DNA from: an uncultured Lachnospiraceae bacterium
Lineage (GTDB): Bacteria > Bacillota > Clostridia > Lachnospirales > Lachnospiraceae
DNA: 64,000 bases
Reading direction: 5' to 3'
Assembly (NCBI GenBank): GCA_947588995.1
Contig: CANPZI010000003.1
Coordinates: 1-64,000 of the forward strand
This document shows positions 9,441-18,292 of the stretch, piece by piece. Numbering within the stretch: position 1 is the stretch's first letter; each line of letters opens with the position of its first letter. The notes beneath the pieces are model-generated. The model ran no database searches. It was not told where the DNA came from and saw only the letters and a list, made by a program, of their open reading frames with translations. Made by a program: the position numbers and the translations under genes.

Positions 9441-9929
9441 CTATCTGCCATATCCGTATTTTTCATAGATCGATCTGGCCACAAACTCCGGCACACACTG
9501 CGAGATGTCGCCGTTAAAGCTGGCAATCTCTTTCACCGTGGAGGAGCTTAAGTACGCATATTCCAGACTGGTCGTCAAAAACATTGTATCCAGCTCCCCG
9601 TTGGAGAATTTCCTGTTCGTCTGCGCAATCTGCAGTTCATACTCAAAATCCGTGATGGCGCGCAGTCCTCTGATCGCCACATGGATATCCTGCTCTCTGG
9701 CATAATCGATCAGCAGGCCGCTGAAAGAATCTATCCTGACGTTGGGCAGATCCCTCGTAGCCTCCTCTAACATCTTAACACGTTCTTCCACAGAAAACAA
9801 TGGAGTCTTTATTTTATTATTCAGTACGCTGACCGTCAACTCATCGAAAATTTCCGCGGCACGCCTGATAATATCCAGATGCCCGTAGGTCACCGGATCG
9901 AAGCTGCCCGGATAGATCGCCGCTTTCAT
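9441..9929 (-). CDS. coaD: Phosphopantetheine adenylyltransferase
   Basis: Transfers AMP from ATP to 4-phosphopantetheine, giving dephospho-CoA, the penultimate step of coenzyme A synthesis in the cytoplasm. The nucleotidyltransferase signature [14 protein letters not shown] is at the N terminus and the second ATP-binding motif SSSTVKEIA near residue 130. At 162 residues it matches the family. The family N terminus fixes the start even though the ribosome binding site (AAGGGG) is distant. It follows rsmD, the usual Firmicutes pairing (ylbH-ylbI), with a 137-bp gap that contains its own candidate promoter. Confidence 0.97.
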   Translation of the reverse strand: MKAAIYPGSFDPVTYGHLDIIRRAAEIFDELTVSVLNNKIKTPLFSVEERVKMLEEATRDLPNVRIDSFSGLLIDYAREQDIHVAIRGLRAITDFEYELQIAQTNRKFSNGELDTMFLTTSLEYAYLSSSTVKEIASFNGDISQCVPEFVARSIYEKYGYGR

Positions 9930-9969
9930 AGATGGCTGAATACCCTTCCCCTTTCATGCTGTCTTTACC

Positions 9970-9998
9970 ATCATAAATCACTTTTGGGAAAATGTCTC
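9970..9998 (-). promoter_or_regulatory. Candidate promoter of coaD
   Basis: Reads GAGACA, 17 bp, TATGAT on the minus strand. The -10 box is one mismatch from consensus and the spacing is ideal; the -35 box matches four of six positions. It would let coaD be expressed apart from rsmD. Confidence 0.45.
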
Positions 9999-10066
9999 TA
10001 TTTATTTTGAAATTTTTCCAAAATTTCCCCTGACCGCACAGCATGATTCTCATCCTGTCCCGCCGG

Positions 10067-10615
10067 TTAAGCCCTGCGGCAGAATACATGCTTATTCGTC
10101 TTATAGCGCTTTTCTTTCTCCAATACAAACCCCAGTTCCGGCAAAAAACCGAAATTTTCATCCAGTGCCGCCTCTATGACAATCAGTGTGTATGCCGTCA
10201 CATAGGGCATATTCCGCAGAATCTGCAAAGCCGCTCTCTCACAGCCCAAACCGTAGGGCGGATCCATGAAGACGACGTCCGCCTCTTTCTCGTGAATGCC
10301 CGACAACGCCGCCAGCGCGTCCTGCTTCAGGACGGTGGCACGGTCTGCCAGCCTGGTAAAGCGCAGATTTTCCGTGATACAGGCGATGGCTTCCTTACTG
10401 TTTTCCACAAAGTAGGCGTGCCTCGCGCCGCGGCTTAACGCCTCGATGCCGATGCCGCCGCTGCCGCTGTACAGATCGACAAAAACCGCGCCTGGCAGAT
10501 GCGGCTGAAGCATATTGAAGAGCGTCTCCTTGATTCTGTCTGTGGTCGGCCTTGTATCCATGCCCTCAGGCGTCTTTAACCGCAGGCTTCTCGCCGTTCC
10601 CGCTATCACTCTCAT
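10067..10615 (-). CDS. rsmD: 16S rRNA (guanine-966-N2)-methyltransferase RsmD
   Basis: SAM-dependent methyltransferase that modifies G966 of 16S rRNA during 30S assembly. The SAM-binding motif DLYSGSGGIGIEALSRGA lies near residue 45 and the catalytic motif VVFMDPPYG near residue 115, exactly as in the family; the N-terminal MRVIAGTARSLRL is also typical. ACGGAGGG before ATG gives a clear start. It lies 36 bp downstream of the topoisomerase A gene and upstream of coaD. At 182 residues it is of normal size. Confidence 0.95.
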   Translation of the reverse strand: MRVIAGTARSLRLKTPEGMDTRPTTDRIKETLFNMLQPHLPGAVFVDLYSGSGGIGIEALSRGARHAYFVENSKEAIACITENLRFTRLADRATVLKQDALAALSGIHEKEADVVFMDPPYGLGCERAALQILRNMPYVTAYTLIVIEAALDENFGFLPELGFVLEKEKRYKTNKHVFCRRA

Positions 10616-10651
10616 ACTGACCCTCCGTGCGATTTTTCACACGCTTCCTTT

Positions 10652-12901
10652 TTACGATATCCTGACCTTGACACCCTTGCTGTCACGATGGCCCGGTTTC
10701 AGTTTGTTCAGTTCCATCTGTCTGCCGCCGTACTCGATGGTCTTCTCCACCGCATTCTGCGTATAGTAGACCGCCTCCACGCTGTCCTTTGCGCCCAGCT
10801 TCATGCCGCGCACGCCGATGGCGCCTTTCTTTTTTTCCGGAATCTCTTCCACCGCAAATCGCAGGAAATATCCCTCCGCGGACTGCAGTACGATGTTTCG
10901 CTGCTCCTTGAGCGCCGTGACGCTCACAACTTCATCGCCCTCCTGCAGCTTTGTCGCCGCGACCGTCCGCTTCGCCACGTCGAACTCGCCGCCGTCCACC
11001 ACCTTGAGCATGGCCTGTTTTGTGACGAAAATGACGCGGTAGAGATTCAAGTCGCTCTGGCTCGCCGCATAGACGATACTCTCTCTGGCGGAGTCGTAAT
11101 TGCTGATATTATCCACGGGCACGCCTTTGTCACGAAGCTTTCCCATGGGCAGATCTGTCACTTTCAGCGTGTGCAGCTGCCCGGTATTGGTAAAAAGACA
11201 GACCTTGCCGGTATTCTTACAGGTAAATACATACTTGTTCTCGCCGTCCGCCGTCTCCTTATTTCTCTCATAAGTGGAGGTATCGATCGTTCTGGCATAG
11301 CCGAAACGGTCCATCAGGAAGACAATATCTGTCTCCTCTATCGGCTTCTCCACATAGACCGCCTCGCTCTGGTTGGTGATCTGCGTCCGTCTGGGCTGCC
11401 TGTAACGCTCCTTGATCTCGTCCAGCTCGTTGATGATGACCTGCGCCATGGAATCTCTTCTCGCCAGAATGTCCTCGTAGCGGTAGATGTTGGCCATCGT
11501 CTCCTCGTGCTCGGCGATCAGCGCCTCCAGCTCCAGACCGATCAGCTTGTACAGCCGCATGTCCAGGATTGCATTCGCCTGCTTCTCCGTGAACATGAGC
11601 TGCGCCGCCATGATCCTGGATTCCTTGGATTTGAACCTGATGCCGTCGGTTTTTCCCTCGATCAGGCAGGCTTTCGCCATATTTCTGTCCTTGGAACCGC
11701 GCAGGATCTCGATAATCAGGTCGATCACGTTGCACGCCCGGATCAGCCCTTCCTGAATCTCCTTGCGCTCCAGTTCTTTCTCGAGGAGATTGCTGTATTT
11801 TCTGGCAGCTACCTCGTACTGGAATTTGACGCACTCCTGTATGATCTGCTTTAGACCCATCGTCTCCGGCCTGCCGTCCGCGATGGCAAGCATATTCACA
11901 CCGAACGTATCTTCCAGCCTGGTTTTTTTGTACAGGAGATTCTTGAAATTTTCCACATCCGCGTCTTTGCGCAGCTCGATCACGATGCGGATGCCTTCCT
12001 TGGAGGACTGGTTGGTGATGTCCACGATGTCCTGCGTCTTCTTCGTCTCCGCGAGTGCCGCCACATCTGTCAGGAATTTCGCGATGTTGGCGCCGATCAT
12101 CGTGTAGGGGATCTCCGTGATCACCAGATTGATCCTGCCGCCCTTGGCTTTCTCCACCTCCACTTTGCCGCGCAGTTTGATCTTGCCCGTCCCCGTTTCA
12201 TAGATTTCGAGCAGCTCATCCTCGTTGATGACGATGCCGCCCGTAGGGAAATCCGGCCCTTTCACATAGCGCATCAACTCTCTTGTGGTGATGTTCTCAT
12301 CCAGCATATAGGCCTTGGTCGCCTCGATCACCTCCGCCAGGTTATGAGGCGGTGTGCTGGTGGCCATACCCACCGCGATACCCTCCGAACCGTTGATGAG
12401 CAGATTCGGTATCTTCACGGGCAGCACGCTGGGTTCTCTCTCCGTCTCATCGAAATTCGGGACGAAATCCACCACATCCTTGTCCAGATCGGCCAGAAAC
12501 GCCTCCTGCGTGATCTGCGCCAGACGCGCCTCGGTGTAACGCATGGCAGCCGCGCCGTCGCCCTCGATATTGCCGAAATTGCCGTGTCCGTCCACGAGCG
12601 GCAGTCCTTTCTTGAAATCCTGCGCCATGACGACCAGCGCCTCATAGATGGAGCTGTCGCCGTGCGGGTGATACTTACCCATCGTGTCGCCCACGATACG
12701 CGCCGATTTGCGGTATGGCCTGTCGTAGCGGATCCCCAGCTCGTGCATGTCGTAGAGCGTCCTGCGCTGCACAGGCTTCAAGCCGTCCCGCACGTCGGGC
12801 AGCGCCCGCGCGATGATGACGCTCATGGCGTAGTCTATGAAAGATTTCTGCATCACCTCGGAATATTCCGTTTTAATGATCCTGTCGTTTATCGCAGCCA
12901 T
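10652..12901 (-). CDS. parC: Type IIA topoisomerase subunit A (topo IV-like)
   Basis: DNA-cleaving subunit of a type IIA topoisomerase. The N-terminal breakage-reunion domain carries [13 protein letters not shown], the [15 protein letters not shown] segment of the quinolone-resistance region and the catalytic tyrosine in [10 protein letters not shown] (near residue 120). A C-terminal beta-pinwheel of about 230 residues follows. I see no canonical gyrase box (QRRGGKG); the nearest string is [10 protein letters not shown] in a late blade. With a length of 749 residues against about 820 for GyrA, this favours topoisomerase IV, a decatenase, over gyrase. It lies 28 bp after its B partner, with GGAGG 14 bp before ATG. 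Confidence 0.85.
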   Translation of the reverse strand: MAAINDRIIKTEYSEVMQKSFIDYAMSVIIARALPDVRDGLKPVQRRTLYDMHELGIRYDRPYRKSARIVGDTMGKYHPHGDSSIYEALVVMAQDFKKGLPLVDGHGNFGNIEGDGAAAMRYTEARLAQITQEAFLADLDKDVVDFVPNFDETEREPSVLPVKIPNLLINGSEGIAVGMATSTPPHNLAEVIEATKAYMLDENITTRELMRYVKGPDFPTGGIVINEDELLEIYETGTGKIKLRGKVEVEKAKGGRINLVITEIPYTMIGANIAKFLTDVAALAETKKTQDIVDITNQSSKEGIRIVIELRKDADVENFKNLLYKKTRLEDTFGVNMLAIADGRPETMGLKQIIQECVKFQYEVAARKYSNLLEKELERKEIQEGLIRACNVIDLIIEILRGSKDRNMAKACLIEGKTDGIRFKSKESRIMAAQLMFTEKQANAILDMRLYKLIGLELEALIAEHEETMANIYRYEDILARRDSMAQVIINELDEIKERYRQPRRTQITNQSEAVYVEKPIEETDIVFLMDRFGYARTIDTSTYERNKETADGENKYVFTCKNTGKVCLFTNTGQLHTLKVTDLPMGKLRDKGVPVDNISNYDSARESIVYAASQSDLNLYRVIFVTKQAMLKVVDGGEFDVAKRTVAATKLQEGDEVVSVTALKEQRNIVLQSAEGYFLRFAVEEIPEKKKGAIGVRGMKLGAKDSVEAVYYTQNAVEKTIEYGGRQMELNKLKPGHRDSKGVKVRIS

Positions 12902-12928
12902 GTAACTATGTCAAACCTCCAACTATCT

Positions 12929-14860
12929 CTATATATCCAGTTCCGCGTCCTGCGCATGGCGGTATATGAATTCCTTGCGCGGAGGCACTTCCGTTCCCAT
13001 CAGAAGTTCCGTCATCTCCGACGCCATGCGGGCATCCTCGATCTCTACCAGTTTCAGAAGCCTCGTATCGGGGTCCAGCGTGGTTTCCCAGAGCTGTTCG
13101 GCATCCATCTCGCCCAGTCCCTTGTAGCGCTGCAGGGTAAAAGGCCCCTTGTGCTTTTTGCGGTACTTCTCCAGCGCCTTGTCGTCGTAGAGATACTCCT
13201 CCTCCCCCTTTGACGGCATGGCCTTGTAGAGCGGCGGCATGGCGATATAGATGTGCCCCTCGTAGATCAGCTCCGGCATAAAACGGTAGAACAGCGTCAA
13301 AAGCAGATTGGAGATATGCGCGCCGTCCACATCCGCATCGGCCATGATAATAATCTTGTCATAGCGCAGCTTACTGATATCGAAATCGTTGCCGTAGCCC
13401 TCCGAAAAACCGCAGCCGAAAGCGTTGATCATCGTCTTGATCTCGGCGTTCGCCAGAATTTTATCGATACTCGCTTTTTCCACATTCAGAATCTTGCCGC
13501 GGATCGGCAGGATCGCCTGATACATACGGTTCCTGGCCATCTTGGCGCTGCCGCCCGCGGAATCTCCCTCCACGATGAAAATCTCGCACCGGGAGGCGTC
13601 TTTCGACTCACAGTTGGCAAGTTTCCCGTTGGAGTCGAAAGAAAACTTCTGCTTCGTCAGCATATTCGTTTTGGCTTTCTCCTCCGTCTTGCGGATCTTC
13701 GCCGCTTTCTCCGCGCAGCCGATGATGCTCTTTAGCGTATCCAGATTGCGGTCAAAAAACCTGACAATCTCGTCGCCGGTCACTTTGCTGACGACTTTGG
13801 CCGCGTCCTGATTGTCCAGCTTCGTCTTCGTCTGTCCCTCGAACCGCGGATCGGGGTGTTTGATCGAGACTACCGCCGTCATGCCGTTGCGCACATCAGC
13901 GCCGGTGAAATTGACGTCTTTCTCTTTCAGGACATTCAGACCTCTGGCGTAGGTGTTGATCACATTCGTGAACATGGTCTTGAAGCCGGTCAGGTGCGTG
14001 CCGCCCTCGGCGTTGTAGATATTGTTGCAGAAGCCCAGTACATTCTCATGAAATTCGTTCACATACTGAAAGGCAACCTCCACCGTGATCCCCTCGGATT
14101 CCCCCTTGTAGTAGATCACGTCGTGGATCGCTTCCTTGGCCTTGTTCATATCCTTGATAAAACCGATGATTCCCTCCGGCTCGTGATACTCGATGTGCTC
14201 CGGCTCCTCACCGCGCCTGTCCTCATAGATGATCGTCAGCTCCGGATTTAAGTACGCCGTCTCATGCAGACGGCTCTTGACCTCATCCTCCTTGAAGCGC
14301 GTCCTGTCAAAGATCGTGTCGTCCGGCAGGAAATTGATGGTCGTCCCCGTCTCTTTCGTCCGGCCGGTCACGGGCAGCAGCCCTTTCTCAAGCGCCAGCG
14401 TCGGAACGCCCCTCTCGTAATCGTCCTCATAGATGAAGCCGCCGGTCTTGACCGTCACGTGCAGATGCGCCGACAGGGCATTGACGACGGATGATCCCAC
14501 GCCGTGCAGACCGCCGCTGGTCTTGTAGGCTTCATTGTCGAACTTGCCTCCCGCGTGAAGCGTCGTGAAGACAAGGCGCTCCGCGCTCATGCCTTTCTCG
14601 TGCATCCCCACGGGGATGCCGCGCCCGTTGTCCGACACGGTGGCGGAACCGTCCGCCTCCAGCGTCACCCATATTTTGGAACAGTACCCTGCCAGATGCT
14701 CGTCCACGGCGTTGTCCATGATCTCGTAGATCAGGTGGTTCAGGCCTTTCGTGGAGACGCTGCCGATGTACATGCCGGGGCGCACACGAACCGCCTCAAG
14801 CCCCTCCAGGACGGTGATACTGGAGGCATCGTAATTGTTTTCCGCATTTGCTCTTGCCAT
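12929..14860 (-). CDS. parE: Type IIA topoisomerase subunit B (topo IV-like)
   Basis: ATPase subunit partnering the A subunit downstream. The GHKL ATP-binding domain shows EIMDNAVDEHLAG, DNGRGIPVG and the lid SGGLHGVGSSVVNALS; a transducer region is followed by the TOPRIM domain with EIFIVEGDSAGGSAK and the metal-binding DADVDGAHI. The 643-residue length fits both Gram-positive GyrB and ParE, so the ParE label rests mainly on the lack of a gyrase box in its partner. GGAG six bases before ATG is a clean ribosome binding site. It heads the leftward operon through parC, rsmD, coaD and the coiled-coil gene and is preceded by a promoter embedded in an inverted repeat. Confidence 0.85.
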   Translation of the reverse strand: MARANAENNYDASSITVLEGLEAVRVRPGMYIGSVSTKGLNHLIYEIMDNAVDEHLAGYCSKIWVTLEADGSATVSDNGRGIPVGMHEKGMSAERLVFTTLHAGGKFDNEAYKTSGGLHGVGSSVVNALSAHLHVTVKTGGFIYEDDYERGVPTLALEKGLLPVTGRTKETGTTINFLPDDTIFDRTRFKEDEVKSRLHETAYLNPELTIIYEDRRGEEPEHIEYHEPEGIIGFIKDMNKAKEAIHDVIYYKGESEGITVEVAFQYVNEFHENVLGFCNNIYNAEGGTHLTGFKTMFTNVINTYARGLNVLKEKDVNFTGADVRNGMTAVVSIKHPDPRFEGQTKTKLDNQDAAKVVSKVTGDEIVRFFDRNLDTLKSIIGCAEKAAKIRKTEEKAKTNMLTKQKFSFDSNGKLANCESKDASRCEIFIVEGDSAGGSAKMARNRMYQAILPIRGKILNVEKASIDKILANAEIKTMINAFGCGFSEGYGNDFDISKLRYDKIIIMADADVDGAHISNLLLTLFYRFMPELIYEGHIYIAMPPLYKAMPSKGEEEYLYDDKALEKYRKKHKGPFTLQRYKGLGEMDAEQLWETTLDPDTRLLKLVEIEDARMASEMTELLMGTEVPPRKEFIYRHAQDAELDI

Positions 14861-14910
14861 GTTATTCTCCGTAAATCTGTATCTTTCTCACAAAAATTTT
14901 CACGAAAAAT

Positions 14911-14962
14911 ATTTTACCACATATTTAGTGCTTTTGCAAAACAAAAATACTAAATATGGTGG
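14911..14962 (-). promoter_or_regulatory. parE promoter with flanking inverted repeat
   Basis: On the minus strand TTTGCA, 18 bp, TAAAAT forms a sigma-A-like promoter (14911-14940). A 13-bp inverted repeat (CCACATATTTAGT at 14917-14929 and its near-complement, with one inserted base, at 14949-14962) is centred almost exactly on the -35 box. Symmetry about the -35 suggests an operator for a dimeric repressor, though a hairpin in the DNA alone is possible. Confidence 0.5.
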
Positions 14963-14970
14963 CATAAGAA

Positions 14971-14995
14971 TATGGCAGCCCAATGGGCTGCCATA
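14971..14995 (-). terminator. Intrinsic terminator after hybrid kinase gene
   Basis: An 11-bp perfect stem (TATGGCAGCCC/GGGCTGCCATA) with a three-base loop, followed on the minus strand by TTCTTATG. It lies about 80 bp beyond the stop of the histidine kinase and just before the parE promoter, and it should insulate the two. Confidence 0.7.
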
Positions 14996-15074
14996 GCAGT
15001 CATATATACTCACGGCCCGCGTCTTCAGCGCTCTATTGGCCGTTTCACGGACTGCCCGCTTATTTTCTTAGCGG

Positions 15075-17270
15075 TCAGATATATTCGATCAGTTCCTCCG
15101 GCAGATACTTGTGGATCATCTCCTCCAGCTGCACGGAATCAATCGGCTTAGACAGATAGTCCGCAAATCCCTCTTTCAGATACTCCTCTTTCGCGCCCAC
15201 AATCGCGTTGGCGGTCAGCGCGATGACGACGGGTTTGTTCTGTATGTACTCCTCCATCTGCTGCATGTTGTGAAGCGTCTCAATGCCGTCCATCTCGGGC
15301 ATCATGTGATCTAACAGAATGATGTCATAGCGGTTCGCTTTCACCTTATCCAGACACTCCTGACCGCTTAAGGCAGAGTCAAACTGTACTTTCAGCCGTT
15401 TTAAGAGGCCTTTGACGACCGTGATGTTCACGCGCGTGTCGTCCACGGCGAGAATCTTTGCGCCTGGCGCGACATAGGCCTTGCGCGCCTGCGCATCCGG
15501 CAGCGTCACATCGTCGGCGGACTTCCGATAATCCCCCAGCGTCTCCTCCCCGGACACTTTCTGCGGGATGACAAAAGAAAACGTGCTTCCCTTGCCGTAG
15601 ATGCTCTCCACAGTCAGATTGCCGCCCATCATCTCCAACAGCCGCTTCGTGATGCTTAAGCCAAGCCCCGTACCCTCGATCGTCTTATTCTTTCGCATAT
15701 CCAGGCGGGTGAAAGGATCAAACAGCAGGTACAGGTCGTCCTCCTTGATGCCGATGCCTGTGTCGGAGACGGAAACCCAGAGATTGATGGAGTCGTCGTC
15801 GTTTTTCACATAATCCACCTGCATGGTGACAGAGCCTTCTTTGGTATATTTGACTGAATTGGTCAACAGATTCACAATGCACTGCTTGATACGCTTCTCG
15901 TCACCGTGCAGCATCTTCGGCATAGTCGCGTCCGTCACAATCCTGAACTGCAGATTCTTCTCCTCCGCCCGCAGGGAAATCATATTCTCGATGTCTAAGA
16001 GCAGATTCCCCATGTTGTAATCCGCTTCCATCAGCTCCATCTTGCTGGACTCGATCTTGGACAGGTCCAGAATATCGTTGATGATGGAGAGCAGGACTTT
16101 GCTCGCGCTGTAGATATTCGTCGCGTACTCCCTGACGCTGCCGAGTCCCGTCTCCCGCAGGATCATCTCGTTCATGCCGAGGATCGCGTTGATCGGCGTC
16201 CGGATCTCATGGGACATGCGCGCGAGGAAAGAGCTTTTCGCCTCGTTGGCGCGCTCCGCCTCCTCCTTTAACTCGATCAGCTGCTTCGTGTACAGATAGT
16301 TGTCCGTCGTGTCCGAGATACGGTACAGGATGCCGGCCAGACGCTTCTTGTCGTCATAGATTTCGCTCTGCTGCCACTCGTAGAAATGTTCCTGTATGAT
16401 AAAGCCGTCCGCATGTGTAGCCATAAAGTGGATCACCTGCTCGTCAACCATCTCCCTGTTCGTCCAGTCAATATTGGGAAAGATTGTGTCCGCCTCCTTA
16501 TTGACGTAGATCAGCGTTCCCAGTTCGTCCGCCACAAGAATACCTTCTTTGATATCGTCGAGTACTCTGTCCTTGGCGCTGTTCACCGCGTCGAAGAGGC
16601 GGTAACGGTACATGACGAACACCAGAATACATTCCGTGATCAGCATGGAGAACGGATACGAGTCATAATGCCCGAACGCACCCGCAATTCTCAGAAGCCA
16701 CATCCCGAAAGGAACGAACGAAGCCAGCAGGATGAAGAGCAACTCCGGCTTTTTATCTTCCTTGTGCTCCAGCACGGACTGCACCATGATCAGCGCAATC
16801 AGGATGCCCATCGCCGTGACGGACACAGTCCACCAGCGATAAAAGACGCCCGGCTCAAAAGTCAGCAGATACAGCCCGTCCTCCACCGTATAGCCGGCGC
16901 TCTTGTAATAGAGCGTGTGATACTCCATCGTAAAGATCAAAGACAGGATAAAAATATTGTTGACCGCATAGAAAGCCTTGATAAACCGAATCGGTCTGCT
17001 GTGCAGGTGATTGCTGTACAGACAGGTGAAATAGAGAAAGCTGAGCAGCCCGAGCGCCGTGCCGACATACTCTATCTTAACCGCCAGGCGGATGGCTTCC
17101 AGACTCTGTCCCTGCAGTTCAAAGAAATAACCGGATACATCCAGAAAAGTAAACACCGTTCCGGCAAACAAAATCTTCTGTTGTTCCGACGGTTTTGCCC
17201 GATACACGAGAAGTATCATAACAAATGCCACAACCGTCCCAACGCCGTGCAGCGCAACCATTGCGTTCAT
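15075..17270 (-). CDS. Hybrid sensor histidine kinase with 7TM sensor
   Basis: A membrane hybrid kinase. Seven hydrophobic helices fill residues 1-225 (a histidine-kinase N-terminal 7TM-type sensor), then a PAS-like segment (about 230-325), a HisKA domain with the phospho-accepting His in SHEIRTPINAILGMN (near 355), a HATPase domain with DTGIGIKEDD and GTGLGLSITKRLLEMM, and a C-terminal receiver with its phospho-Asp in DIILLDHMMPEMDG (near 650). GAGG before ATG supports the start, and it has its own promoter. There is no separate response regulator or output gene next to it, so the signal must go to a phosphotransfer protein or partner elsewhere. Ligand unknown. Confidence 0.92.
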   Translation of the reverse strand: MNAMVALHGVGTVVAFVMILLVYRAKPSEQQKILFAGTVFTFLDVSGYFFELQGQSLEAIRLAVKIEYVGTALGLLSFLYFTCLYSNHLHSRPIRFIKAFYAVNNIFILSLIFTMEYHTLYYKSAGYTVEDGLYLLTFEPGVFYRWWTVSVTAMGILIALIMVQSVLEHKEDKKPELLFILLASFVPFGMWLLRIAGAFGHYDSYPFSMLITECILVFVMYRYRLFDAVNSAKDRVLDDIKEGILVADELGTLIYVNKEADTIFPNIDWTNREMVDEQVIHFMATHADGFIIQEHFYEWQQSEIYDDKKRLAGILYRISDTTDNYLYTKQLIELKEEAERANEAKSSFLARMSHEIRTPINAILGMNEMILRETGLGSVREYATNIYSASKVLLSIINDILDLSKIESSKMELMEADYNMGNLLLDIENMISLRAEEKNLQFRIVTDATMPKMLHGDEKRIKQCIVNLLTNSVKYTKEGSVTMQVDYVKNDDDSINLWVSVSDTGIGIKEDDLYLLFDPFTRLDMRKNKTIEGTGLGLSITKRLLEMMGGNLTVESIYGKGSTFSFVIPQKVSGEETLGDYRKSADDVTLPDAQARKAYVAPGAKILAVDDTRVNITVVKGLLKRLKVQFDSALSGQECLDKVKANRYDIILLDHMMPEMDGIETLHNMQQMEEYIQNKPVVIALTANAIVGAKEEYLKEGFADYLSKPIDSVQLEEMIHKYLPEELIEYI

Positions 17271-17320
17271 GTCGTAACCTCTTCCCTCGCTGTCCCGATC
17301 AATTCTGCTTTATCCAGTTT

Positions 17321-17349
17321 ATTATAACGGACAAAACGCAGAGAGACAA
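17321..17349 (-). promoter_or_regulatory. Promoter of hybrid kinase
   Basis: Minus-strand TTGTCT, 17 bp, TATAAT, with a perfect -10 box. It lies about 50 bp before the kinase start, in the gap after the nuclease/winged-helix-like gene, and indicates separate expression. Confidence 0.7.
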
Positions 17350-17379
17350 GTTCAAATTGCGCATCTTAACCGATAAGCC

Positions 17380-18126
17380 CTAGCGGTACTCCTCCGCCGT
17401 TTCGTAGAGATACTCCCTGCCCCGTTTCCCGCTCCTGACAAGAATGCCAAGATGGACGAGAAGCGGCAGCACCTCGCCGGCCAGATCCCTGCGTATGTGC
17501 GCCGCCTGCGCGAATTCCCGCACCGTAAAGGGATCTTCCAGCTCATAGGGCACAAGCTGCCGAAAATCCTCTGTCCGCTCGATGCACACCTCGTCGAAGA
17601 GGGCCAGCGGCATCCTGTCATAGCGGCTCGAACCCCTCTTGCGGTTCCTGCTCCAGCCGTTTAAGAGCCTGTACTCGTCCATATCCAGCAGCGGAAAGGC
17701 AAAAGACAGATTGGGATGCCCCAGATAGGCTTTGATGCGGTACAGCTCCGGAAAAGCGCTGTAGGCGCTTCCCGTCACCGGAGACTTATGCCGCTCTGAC
17801 AATTCCCCCGTCTCCTCATCCATCCAGACCACCCACTTGTAATGCGGAATCGGCAGTACCACCGTCACCGGGTAATGCGGCAGGAAAACCTCCAGTTTGG
17901 GCCGGAGTTTATTGAAATTGCCGTTCTGTATCTCAATGATCCTCTCACCCGTATAAATATCCGCAATATAGCCTTCGATCGGCACCTCGTGGCAGTCCTC
18001 ATTCGGCTCATAGTACAGCTTCATCACCGCGTGCACGGTCTTCTCCTGCAGAGTGCCGAAACCGTGCGGATCATGCTGTTTTAAGAGCACTTTCAGTTTC
18101 GCCTGTTCAAACGCTTCCCTATCCAT
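17380..18126 (-). CDS. Unknown protein; possible nuclease fold plus winged helix
   Basis: A 248-residue soluble protein that I do not recognise by name. The middle (about residues 45-95) reads GYIADIYTGERIIEIQNGNF, in which an Asp, a Glu and an ExQ are spaced roughly like the PD-(D/E)xK nuclease core; this is inference from pattern only. Residues 185-245 (EDPFTVREFAQAAHIRRDLA onward) look like a winged helix-turn-helix ending in GREYLYE. The combination could be a DNA-acting enzyme or a regulator. AGAGG before ATG supports the start. It is divergent from the GGDEF gene and is followed, after 110 bp, by the hybrid kinase. Confidence 0.6.
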   Translation of the reverse strand: MDREAFEQAKLKVLLKQHDPHGFGTLQEKTVHAVMKLYYEPNEDCHEVPIEGYIADIYTGERIIEIQNGNFNKLRPKLEVFLPHYPVTVVLPIPHYKWVVWMDEETGELSERHKSPVTGSAYSAFPELYRIKAYLGHPNLSFAFPLLDMDEYRLLNGWSRNRKRGSSRYDRMPLALFDEVCIERTEDFRQLVPYELEDPFTVREFAQAAHIRRDLAGEVLPLLVHLGILVRSGKRGREYLYETAEEYR

Positions 18127-18179
18127 TTCTTTCCTCTGTCCTGTCCCGTCTTTTATCCGAAAAATTGAGGGAATGGTAA

Positions 18180-18208
18180 TTTACATTGCATAGAATATAT
18201 TATATAAT
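18180..18208 (+). promoter_or_regulatory. Strong promoter of the GGDEF gene
   Basis: TTTACA, 17 bp, TATAAT, close to the sigma-A consensus. The transcript would have a leader of about 75 nt that contains a GC-rich inverted segment (18225-18255) and then a T-run before the ribosome binding site, so leader control is possible. I do not see a c-di-GMP riboswitch consensus there. Confidence 0.8.
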
Positions 18209-18292
18209 CTTATCGTGCGTGTGTCCACGGCCGGACCATGCCGGTGGCGCGCCTGTTTTTTATGATACTTCCGAGAGGAAAATGACTGAGCC

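Noticed and set aside
10688-11854. 388-aa plus-strand ORF opposite parC
   Set aside because: Shadow of the topoisomerase gene; no motif and no ribosome binding site.
12929-14860. Calling the topoisomerase pair gyrase (gyrB/gyrA)
   Set aside because: The A subunit lacks a canonical gyrase box and is shorter than GyrA. I prefer topoisomerase IV, though the B subunit alone cannot decide.
16386-17327. 313-aa plus-strand ORF opposite the hybrid kinase
   Set aside because: Shadow frame; His/Gln/Arg-rich and crossing the kinase promoter.
18209-18292. c-di-GMP riboswitch in the GGDEF leader
   Set aside because: Leader length fits but the conserved GEMM core and tetraloop receptor are not present.
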